A DNA stretch of 6,633 nt from an uncultured Oribacterium sp. (GTDB lineage: Bacteria > Bacillota > Clostridia > Lachnospirales > Lachnospiraceae), in the NCBI GenBank assembly GCA_938030845.1, contig CALHIC010000295.1, forward strand, positions 1 through 6,633, given 5' to 3'. Shown piece after piece: positions 1 to 5,657 of the stretch (position 1 is the first letter of the stretch; the number at the start of each line of letters is the position of its first letter). The notes under the pieces were generated by a model that saw only the letters and a program-made list of their open reading frames with translations, searched no databases and was not told where the DNA came from. The position numbers were made by a program, and so were the translations under genes.

Positions 1-498
1 CGTAAAAGAAAAATGCTCCTCCAAGTACTGATTGATCTCTTCTTTTCTTTTTCTTACTTCTTCCGCAGAAACAAGGTCAATCATCGTTAAGCAAATAATA
101 AAATTCTTGATTCCAAGAAGAGACAGAATGCTGAGATGCTCTCTGGTTTGAGGCATAATACCTTCCTTCGCGGAGATAACCATCATAACCAAATCCATTC
201 CCACAGCTCCGGCAACCATGGTTTTTACAAATTTTTCATGTCCGGGAGTATCTATGATTCCAATTTTCTGTCCATCGGGAAGAGCTAATGAGGTAAAGCC
301 CAGCTCTATGGTCATTCCTCTCTTTTTTTCTTCTTCCAGTCGATCCGCGTCATATCCGGTTAAAGCCTTAATCAAGGCAGTTTTACCATGATCAATATGC
401 CCTGCGGTTCCGATAATCAGATGCTTCGATTCTTTCTTATCCTCAGGCTTTTCTACACTGTAGAATTGGTGAAAATCAAGATTCTGCGTACTCTCCAT
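1..498 (-). CDS. selB: Selenocysteine-specific elongation factor SelB, N-terminal 166 residues (cut by window edge)
   Basis: SelB is the EF-Tu-like GTPase that brings Sec-tRNA(Sec) to the ribosome at UGA codons followed by a SECIS hairpin. The visible part is the G domain: G1 GHIDHGKT (residues 33-40), switch I/G2 GMTIELGF (61-68), which is the SelB form of the motif, and G3 DTPGHEKF (83-90). G4 reads TMID (138-141) where T/NKxD is expected, so the guanine-contacting lysine is replaced by Met. The frame is open to the left edge. The ATG at 496-498 is the only ATG upstream of G1; it leaves about 25 charged residues before KHLIIGTAGH, whereas most SelB proteins start almost at that point. A GGAG lies about 12 nt upstream, which is rather far. 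It follows prdE after a terminator and probably has its own promoter. The product is needed to make PrdB in this operon. Family call is firm; start is less sure. Confidence 0.95.
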   Translation of the reverse strand, partial: MESTQNLDFHQFYSVEKPEDKKESKHLIIGTAGHIDHGKTALIKALTGYDADRLEEEKKRGMTIELGFTSLALPDGQKIGIIDTPGHEKFVKTMVAGAVGMDLVMMVISAKEGIMPQTREHLSILSLLGIKNFIICLTMIDLVSAEEVRKRKEEINQYLEEHFSFT

Positions 499-700
499 AA
501 GTTTTATTCACTCCATTGTATTTCCAAAAGCATTATTCTACATCTAAGTATATTAGTATTTTTACTTTTTATCCTTTATACTTCTATATTTATCTTTGTT
601 CTTAATCATCTCAATTTATCTCTTTCGCATATTACATTACTTATACTTTTTATCATACAAGATAATCTTGGGAAAATCGAGGGATTGCCTTAAAAAGGAC
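499..700 (-). other. AT-rich intergenic region upstream of selB
   Basis: About 200 nt of very AT-rich DNA between the prd operon terminator and selB. It should hold the selB promoter, but I found no convincing sigma-A pair. The best weak candidate on the minus strand is TTGAGA (609-614) with AT-rich -10-like sequence 17-18 nt downstream (about 585-591). No RNA gene, repeat or credible small gene is visible; plus-strand reading frames here are Ile/Leu/Phe-rich by composition only. Confidence 0.4.
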
Positions 701-741
701 AAAAAAAGAAAGAATCCCCATATCTTCTTAGGAATTCTTTC
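701..741 (-). terminator. Intrinsic terminator at the end of the prd operon, after prdE
   Basis: On the minus strand GAAAGAATTCC (731-741) pairs with GGGATTCTTTC (708-718) to give an 11-bp stem with one G-U pair and a 12-nt loop. Seven T residues follow (701-707). The hairpin begins about 8 nt after the prdE stop codon. This is a textbook rho-independent terminator and separates prdE from selB. Confidence 0.9.
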
Positions 742-749
742 CAAGGTAC

Positions 750-1220
750 TTATCTTTTCACTGCTCTCATTTTCAGCTTCAAAAGAGCCTTTGCCTTCTT
801 TGCATCCTGGGCAACGATATTATTTTCCCCGACAACGTTGGTTTCAATGCCTTCTTCACTCTTGTTAAAGTCCACAATAGTGTTCATATATTGATTCGTA
901 ACCACAAAGGCTCCCTGAGTTCCCACAAAGGAAACTCCTACAACCGCAATATCTCTTTTACCGATTTCTTCAATGGCTTGAGCAAAATCCACGTTGCTGT
1001 TTCCCCAGCTGTCCTCACTGACAATTGCCCCTTTTACACGAAGGGCTTCCGCCCAGGCACCTACACGACTACCGGTAAAAAGTTTATTAACGTTATCCTG
1101 TGGAATTCCGGCAATCATAATACCTACAAAATCCAAGTCAGTATCATCGCAAAGCTCTTCTACCAGAGGGTCACGAAAATGATGCAGGGTGGTTTCTTTG
1201 GTTGATGGTCCAATTCCCAT
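750..1220 (-). CDS. prdE: Proline reductase cluster protein PrdE
   Basis: 156 residues, paralogous to the C-terminal, pyruvoyl-bearing part of PrdA. It opens with MGIGPSTKE, which aligns with CIGPASKE starting at PrdA Cys425, and continues in register: FRDPLVEEL with WREPLVLEV, SRVGAWAEAL with RRVGMTLEAI, and GKRDIAVVGVSF with GKRGIKVVGMSF. The maturation Cys is Gly2 here, so no pyruvoyl group can form, and the FCANQG motif of PrdA reads FVGTQG. It stops before the roughly 50-residue tail of PrdA. The ATG has an AGGAGG 5 nt upstream, and the gene follows prdD by 15 nt. The role of PrdE is not established; with PrdD it may form a non-catalytic copy of the PrdA chain, for assembly or maturation (inference). 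A terminator follows about 8 nt after the stop. Confidence 0.93.
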   Translation of the reverse strand: MGIGPSTKETTLHHFRDPLVEELCDDTDLDFVGIMIAGIPQDNVNKLFTGSRVGAWAEALRVKGAIVSEDSWGNSNVDFAQAIEEIGKRDIAVVGVSFVGTQGAFVVTNQYMNTIVDFNKSEEGIETNVVGENNIVAQDAKKAKALLKLKMRAVKR

Positions 1221-1235
1221 AAGCTCCTCCTCTTC

Positions 1236-2012
1236 TTAATATAATGCTCGAATAGCGCCATCACGATACTCATTGGGAGAAATAATCATCGGCGCTCCGG
1301 TAATATCAATAATTGAATGAGATCCTATAAATCCGGAAGGTTCATCCGGAAGGAACCTGGTATCATACATTGCTCCCTGACCGGAAACCATCTTCACCAA
1401 AACCACTTTATCCTTACCCGGACGTTCTACATCCTTAAAATCATGACGCTCCGTACAGAAGGAACCATTGGTTTTCTTCAATACTTCGCGAATTTCCTGA
1501 CAGAAATGATCACATAGTCTATGGCAGGCATCAGGCCCAGGTCTGGAATATCCGGCCTTCGCCTGTAATACCACATCAATTAGAATGATGATATCCTCAG
1601 GTCCCGGAGTCCCGGCACGGCCAAATACCACCTGCTCATCTAAAAATCCGTCGGAATTACCAAAAGCGGAGACATAATTTCCTTCCGTATCCGTAGCAGT
1701 AAGGATTACATACACTCCGGTTAAAGTATGGCTAATTCCCTCTCCTATTTTTCCTAATACTTTGGTAGAAATAGGCATTATATCCATAATAGAATTAATG
1801 GGAATGTGTCTTTCATTTTTATGAATGATTTTTAGACTGCAATCTTCAATCAGCTCTTCCTGCTTAGCGAAGTCCTTTAAACGATTGGGATTGATCACCA
1901 AGCTATATTCTTTATTTTCCTCTTTTTTCAAGGAGACTTTCTCTCCCTCTGAAACAGCACGAACATGAAAAGCTTTAATCGCTAACTGTCTCAATACTCT
2001 TTCTTCACTCAT
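1236..2012 (-). CDS. prdD: Proline reductase cluster protein PrdD
   Basis: 258 residues, paralogous to the larger, N-terminal cleavage product (beta chain) of PrdA. Shared blocks include IMDIMPI with IMDVQPI, GNSDGFLDE with GSSEGYLDE, RPGPDA with RPGPLA, EIREVLKK with EIRKVLKK, RPGKDKVVLVK with RPGKKKVVIVK, GQGAMYD with GQGAMHD, and a final DGAIRALY that aligns with DGCIHALT just before the PrdA cleavage site. I chose the ATG at 2010-2012 because GGAGG sits 5 nt before it. A longer frame from 2078 would translate the terminator hairpin and add 22 residues unlike PrdA. A Cys-containing stretch (ACHRLCDHFC) replaces AHTATDLIT of PrdA. It lies downstream of a terminator and 15 nt before prdE. 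Function unknown; probably a partner of PrdE. Confidence 0.93.
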   Translation of the reverse strand: MSEERVLRQLAIKAFHVRAVSEGEKVSLKKEENKEYSLVINPNRLKDFAKQEELIEDCSLKIIHKNERHIPINSIMDIMPISTKVLGKIGEGISHTLTGVYVILTATDTEGNYVSAFGNSDGFLDEQVVFGRAGTPGPEDIIILIDVVLQAKAGYSRPGPDACHRLCDHFCQEIREVLKKTNGSFCTERHDFKDVERPGKDKVVLVKMVSGQGAMYDTRFLPDEPSGFIGSHSIIDITGAPMIISPNEYRDGAIRALY

Positions 2013-2035
2013 TCTATCCTCCAAGGAAATTTTAG

Positions 2036-2070
2036 AAAAAAATGGAAGCATGAAGATCATGCTTCCATTT
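2036..2070 (-). terminator. Intrinsic terminator between prdB and prdD
   Basis: A perfect 14-bp inverted repeat: minus-strand AAATGGAAGCATGA (2057-2070) pairs with TCATGCTTCCATTT (2040-2053) around a 3-nt loop. A run of seven T residues spans the end of the stem and continues to 2036. The hairpin begins about 8 nt after the prdB stop codon and ends well before the prdD ribosome binding site. The T tract is on the minus-strand side only, so it works in the operon direction. prdD and prdE must be reached by read-through or from a promoter I cannot see. Confidence 0.85.
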
Positions 2071-2077
2071 CTTGGCA

Positions 2078-2803
2078 TTATACCTTCGCAACGTATTCAT
2101 ATGGCAAAGGAACAATCTTACCTGCAGACTCGATTTCCTCAAGCTGCTCTAAGGTATCCTTTACGATATTGTATTGCATTTCTCTGTTGTTTGGCTCTCC
2201 GGCATTTGCACCCATCGGAACGAGAGGAGCAACTGCTCTGGGGGAACCGGTCTGTCTTACGACAGGAGGTAACGCAGCAATGATAATTGTAGGAATTCCT
2301 GCGGCCTCAATAGCTCTCTGCACAAGCACGGCAGAACGATGGCAAGTTCCTCAGCCAGCGGTGAGGATTACGGCGTCTACGCCCTCCTCTTTCAGCTGTC
2401 TGGCAATTTCAGGACCTGTCTCGTTTTTGAACTTTTCCTGGTTTCCACCACCGCCCATGAATCCGAAGTGTACAGGAGCTACCCCCTTAATTACACCATC
2501 TTTAGCCAACTCATGAAGACGATCAATTGGGAACATACAGTTGATATCTTTGTTAACGTCACCATTATCGTAACCACCATGTGATACCATTAGTTCGCTA
2601 GAAGGCATTGTATCCTTGATAACTCTAAAGGTAAAATCACCAGCCAGGTTAAAACGCTTGTCATCTTTATGGTGCACACCTGCAGCCGTTGCAATGGCAA
2701 TAACCATATCCTTTAACGGCTTTGTGACAGGAGCCCATACAGGTGGAGGAGTAACAGGTACGAAGATTTCAGACTGCATCCCTTTTACTACAGTATTACC
2801 CAT
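2078..2803 (-). CDS. prdB: D-proline reductase selenoprotein subunit PrdB (UGA = selenocysteine)
   Basis: 241 residues when the in-frame TGA at 2351-2353 is read as selenocysteine 151. PrdB is the gamma subunit of D-proline reductase; its selenol is thought to attack the proline ring while the PrdA pyruvoyl group holds the substrate, giving 5-aminovalerate. The context is VILTAG-U-GTCHRS, a UxxC redox motif with Cys154 as likely partner. Both sides of the UGA are typical of the family: FVPVTPPPVW near the N-terminus, HFGFMGGGGNQ mid-chain, and ALPPVVRQTGSPRAV, VPMGANAGEP after the Sec. Total length is near the family norm of about 240. The start ATG has AAAGGAG at good spacing. A stem-loop that could be the SECIS lies 15 nt after the UGA. 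The gene follows the small protein gene by 37 nt. Standard gene callers would split it into a 150-residue piece and a short downstream piece. Confidence 0.97.
2317..2353 (-). promoter_or_regulatory. Selenocysteine UGA codon and candidate bacterial SECIS hairpin in prdB
   Basis: The UGA is at 2351-2353. On the minus strand TCTGC (2331-2335) pairs with GCAGA (2317-2321) around a 9-nt loop, CGTGCTTGT, containing GU. The stem starts about 15 nt after the UGA, in the range expected for bacterial SECIS elements bound by SelB. The stem is short, so the exact structure is an inference; the UGA as Sec is well supported by the coding context. Confidence 0.7.
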
Positions 2804-2840
2804 GTCTTTCTCCTTTCATAAATTTTTTTATGTAATTATT

Positions 2841-3086
2841 CTACGGCTCTTGGCGCTTTTGAATATTACTAATGTATTTTTCATTTACATCCGGACTTAA
2901 TTGCTCAATAAAGCTCATATTGAAACCAACCTCCTGACCGACTTTAATTTCATAATCGGAAATGAGCATCCGCATGGGAATTTTTAAAAAGCCCAAACGA
3001 CCTTTTAAGTCAATCCCCACAGCACCATCATGAACCTCCACGATAATGCCTTCCATGTAAATAATCTTATCTGTGTATTTAGCCAT
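2841..3086 (-). CDS. Small conserved prd-cluster protein of unknown function (81 residues)
   Basis: 81 residues, acidic and basic mixed, with no signal peptide, membrane segment or cysteine. Its pattern (MEGIIVEVHDGAVGIDLKGRLGFLKIP) alternates short hydrophobic strands with turns, like a small beta-barrel or SH3/OB-like domain; a helical tail (NMSFIEQLSP to the end) follows. From memory, a small gene in this place is common in clostridial prd operons, sometimes labelled CBO2463/CBO2479 domain, but I cannot confirm the family here. The ATG lies only 2 nt after the prdA stop and has only a weak AAAGAGAAG upstream, so it is probably translated by coupling to prdA. It sits between the two catalytic subunit genes, which suggests a role in assembly, maturation or expression of the enzyme (inference). 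It is a real gene by position and composition; function unknown. Confidence 0.85.
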   Translation of the reverse strand: MAKYTDKIIYMEGIIVEVHDGAVGIDLKGRLGFLKIPMRMLISDYEIKVGQEVGFNMSFIEQLSPDVNEKYISNIQKRQEP

Positions 3087-3088
3087 AA

Positions 3089-4975
3089 TTATGCGTTCAT
3101 GTACTTCTCTTTGAACTTATCACTCATTGGAAGAGAAGTTTCATTCTCAACAAGCTCAATGGGCTTTCCGGTAACATTGGAAACCAACTCAATGTTCTGG
3201 GTCTTTACGTTTGGATTCCACTTACGCTCAGCCTTCTTCACCTCTTCGCCTGCCATCTCAGCCTTCAACATGCTTAATGCACGGATAGCGTCCTCAGTAC
3301 AAAGGGTGTTGTTAGCAAGAATCTCGTTCTCAATTCCGCCTTCAGATTTGTTGTTATCTACCATGCTGGTCATGTACTTGTTACCTACAACCAGAGCACC
3401 CTGGTTAGCACAGAAGGACATACCTACAACCTTGATTCCTCTCTTACCGATCTGCTCGATGTGAGAAGCAAAGTCAATGTGGTTGTTTCCGAATCCCTCA
3501 GTGGTTACAAATGCACCATCCGGTCCGATAGCCTCTAAGGTCATACCTACACGACGGGAAACATAGAACTTCTCAGAGTTAATCTGTGGAGATCCAACCA
3601 ATACAACACCGGCTAAATCCACTTCATGATCATGAAGAACCTCTAATACCAATGGCTCTCTCCAGTAGTGACGAGACATCTCCTTGGATGCAGGTCCGAT
3701 ACAGGTTAATGCATGGATACAACCATCCAAAATCTCCAACGGAGAAACTACTACAGGAACGTTTCCGATATCAACGTTAGGCTTTCCACCGAGAATTCCC
3801 ACCGGCTCTACAGGAAGGAGTAAGTTGTCATGCATTGCTCCCTGTCCCATGATTTCTTTAACGATTACAACCTTCTTCTTTCCGGGTCTTCTTACCTGGT
3901 TAAAGGTCTCAGTATCAACAACCAAGCTTTCATCAGCCTTCTTTAATACCTTACGAATTTCATCGGTGATTAAGTCAGTTGCTGTGTGAGCAGCCAATGG
4001 TCCCGGACGCTCCATGTTAGTCTTCTCTTTGATGGTAACGTTGGTCTTAATGAAGATATCTCCCTTGTCAGGACAACCGGGACGTCCCCACATAATATTC
4101 TCATCAAGGTATCCTTCGGAGGATCCGAACTCACCAATCTGAACACCATTCTCATCAGTTCCGGAAACCACCATAACAACGCCGTCTAATACACGGGTTG
4201 TTCCGGTTCCAACTTCATCATCACCCTCTTTGGTTGCGATAGGCTGAACATCCATGATGGTGTTGGAGTAGGTATGATACTGATCCGGAGTAATGATATC
4301 AATCTTCAGATCCACTACAAGCTTCTGAGAATCAACACATTCCTTCTCAATGCCTTCACGAATGGTAAGAACGGTACCCTCTAACTTGGTTTCAGGACCT
4401 CTCTTAACTTCAGTAATCTTGAAGTGCTTTCTGGTAAGACTGCGAACTACCACTTCCTCATCTGTAGCAACCGCTCCGGGAGCTGCAACACCTGCAACAC
4501 CTGCATTACCTGCTACAGCCTGTGCTGCATTAGATACTACAGGAACACCGGATGCACCGCCTAAAGCACCTACAGGAATCTGAATATCGATTCCCTTACC
4601 TTCACCGATGTGAATCTTCAGGCTTCCTCCAAAACCGGTCGCTGCAACTGCTCCTACGGGAGCTGCCACTGCTGCAACTGCCGGAGCTGCGGCAGCTTCT
4701 TCAACCTTTGATGCCTCTGCAGGCTTATCGGCAAGCTCTACTAAATCTTTTGTAAGAGGTGTGAGAGAATCACAGGTCTTTAAAAGCTTAGCCCCTAAAA
4801 CATCGCCAATGGTTAAACAACCATCCAACTTCAACAATCCCTGATCTACCAAATCATCAAAGATTTCAGGATCCTCCAAGTTGTGGCTGGAGAGAACTAC
4901 TCCCTCCTCAGCCCTACAGCATAACACCGCCGGACTGCTCTTGTGCTCTTCTGCATACTCTGCTGAAATAGACAT
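3089..4975 (-). CDS. prdA: D-proline reductase proprotein PrdA (pyruvoyl-dependent)
   Basis: 628 residues. PrdA is made as a proprotein that self-cleaves before a Cys, which becomes an N-terminal pyruvoyl group; that group binds D-proline for reduction by PrdB. The likely site is visible: HALT424-C425IGPAS, matching Thr421-Cys422 known for Clostridium sticklandii. Order of parts: N-terminal module (1-80) with VLCCRAEEG and IGDVLGAKL; Ala/Pro-rich linker (84-115); short strand motif LKIHIGEGKGIDIQIP (119-134); second Ala/Gly linker (135-172); catalytic beta-chain core (about 178-424), with IMDVQPI, GSSEGYLDE, RRPGKKK and GQGAMHD; pyruvoyl alpha chain (425-628) with GKRGIKVVGMSFC and the KWNPNV...SLPM tail. 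The start ATG has AAGGAAG 8 nt upstream and follows prdC by 15 nt. PrdD and PrdE are paralogues of the two cleavage halves. Length is normal for the family; no defect seen. Confidence 0.97.
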   Translation of the reverse strand: MSISAEYAEEHKSSPAVLCCRAEEGVVLSSHNLEDPEIFDDLVDQGLLKLDGCLTIGDVLGAKLLKTCDSLTPLTKDLVELADKPAEASKVEEAAAAPAVAAVAAPVGAVAATGFGGSLKIHIGEGKGIDIQIPVGALGGASGVPVVSNAAQAVAGNAGVAGVAAPGAVATDEEVVVRSLTRKHFKITEVKRGPETKLEGTVLTIREGIEKECVDSQKLVVDLKIDIITPDQYHTYSNTIMDVQPIATKEGDDEVGTGTTRVLDGVVMVVSGTDENGVQIGEFGSSEGYLDENIMWGRPGCPDKGDIFIKTNVTIKEKTNMERPGPLAAHTATDLITDEIRKVLKKADESLVVDTETFNQVRRPGKKKVVIVKEIMGQGAMHDNLLLPVEPVGILGGKPNVDIGNVPVVVSPLEILDGCIHALTCIGPASKEMSRHYWREPLVLEVLHDHEVDLAGVVLVGSPQINSEKFYVSRRVGMTLEAIGPDGAFVTTEGFGNNHIDFASHIEQIGKRGIKVVGMSFCANQGALVVGNKYMTSMVDNNKSEGGIENEILANNTLCTEDAIRALSMLKAEMAGEEVKKAERKWNPNVKTQNIELVSNVTGKPIELVENETSLPMSDKFKEKYMNA

Positions 4976-4990
4976 ATTTTGCTTCCTTTC

Positions 4991-5506
4991 TTATGAAAAT
5001 TCTATATGAATATCTTGGCCTTCCTCCACATGGATATGGAATAATCCATCATCCAGCATGGTAGAAAAGCTGAATTCCTGCTCCACTGCCTGCTCTGTCT
5101 TTTCCTCTTCCTTGGGGAAAGGAAGCTGGCGACCCTTATCATCTACCGGTAGCTGCTCTACAACCTTGGACTTGGTTAAGTAACGCATAGGCTCCATACC
5201 CACGGTTTCAAAGATATGATCAGTCTGATGATGAACATTCAGATTCATCTTCGGTGCAGATCCCATAACCGTGTTGGTACAGTCACTACAGTTTCCGATA
5301 ATGACATCGGTACATCCTGCATTCTTGAAGTGTAAAATCTTCTGAGCCTGTCCGGGGCAGTTTCCGGGGTTCTGGCACTTCAGTGTTCCTCGAACATCTT
5401 CAGCCTGCTTACAAGCCTGTACATCCGTAACCACGGCATTGTACTTCTTGCACAAATCTTCCATTCTTTCCAGGTTTCCACCACAGGCACAAAGAAGAAT
5501 ACCCAT
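4991..5506 (-). CDS. prdC: PrdC C-terminal part (frame continues upstream to 5626; separated from the N-terminal part by a frameshift)
   Basis: 171 residues from the first ATG (5504-5506). The same frame is open back to 5626 and there encodes LGGPFTGHAVEL and TPITKTSGG, the normal continuation of the RnfC-like fold, so this is the distal part of prdC and not an unrelated gene. The ATG has AAGGGAG at good spacing, so separate translation is possible. The module begins LLCACGGN and has nine Cys (positions 6, 8, 19, 32, 44, 50, 65, 73, 76), including CQNPGNCPG and NCSDC, a likely metal or thiol redox region. No in-frame UGA is present, although some clostridial PrdC proteins are reported to be selenoproteins. 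An acidic Glu/Lys linker follows, then LFHIHVEEGQDIHIEF at the C-terminus, which resembles PrdA 118-133. It ends 15 nt before prdA. Confidence 0.85.
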   Translation of the reverse strand: MGILLCACGGNLERMEDLCKKYNAVVTDVQACKQAEDVRGTLKCQNPGNCPGQAQKILHFKNAGCTDVIIGNCSDCTNTVMGSAPKMNLNVHHQTDHIFETVGMEPMRYLTKSKVVEQLPVDDKGRQLPFPKEEEKTEQAVEQEFSFSTMLDDGLFHIHVEEGQDIHIEFS

Positions 5507-5610
5507 CTTTGCTCCCTTTAAATCCTTAAAGGGTTCTGTAACCAGGATTCCGCCGCTAGTCTTGGTAATCGGTGTAGAAAGCTCTACAGCATGTCCGGTG
5601 AAAGGACCTC

Positions 5611-5657
5611 CTAAAGCAATAGTGAGTTACCACCACCAGAGAATGGTCCGCCAAGAA
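5611..5657 (-). other. Frame-disrupting segment in prdC with a repeated LGGPF block
   Basis: The upstream frame ends at TAG (5611-5613) and the downstream frame has TAA at 5627-5629, so they overlap by only about 13 nt. The encoded block I-V-L-G-G-P-F-S-G is followed at once by I-A-L-G-G-P-F-T-G in the other frame. The two copies differ at most synonymous sites (GGC GGA CCA versus GGA GGT CCT), so this is not a fresh copy of one sequence. Removal of 38 nt restores a continuous gene. Confidence 0.75.

Noticed and set aside
388..868. Plus-strand reading frames rich in Ile, Leu and Phe, possible small membrane proteins
   Set aside because: They lie over selB, AT-rich intergenic DNA, the terminator and prdE; the hydrophobic content follows from base composition, and no ribosome binding site was seen.
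2010..2078. A longer prdD starting at ATG 2076-2078, overlapping the prdB stop as TAATG
   Set aside because: The extra 22 residues would be encoded by the terminator hairpin and its T tract, while the ATG at 2012 has an ideal GGAGG site.
2804..2840. CATAAA/TTTATG repeat before prdB as a terminator or switch
   Set aside because: It is a 6-bp, mostly A-T stem in very AT-rich sequence, easily due to chance.
5611..5613. TAG in prdC read through as pyrrolysine or suppressed
   Set aside because: The same frame meets a second TAG within about ten codons, and the family-like sequence continues in another frame.
5611..5640. Programmed ribosomal frameshift joining the two prdC frames
   Set aside because: A -1 shift is needed between 5626 and 5611, but no X-XXY-YYZ slippery heptamer is present. 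CTT-TAG resembles a +1 shift site, but that leads to the wrong frame.
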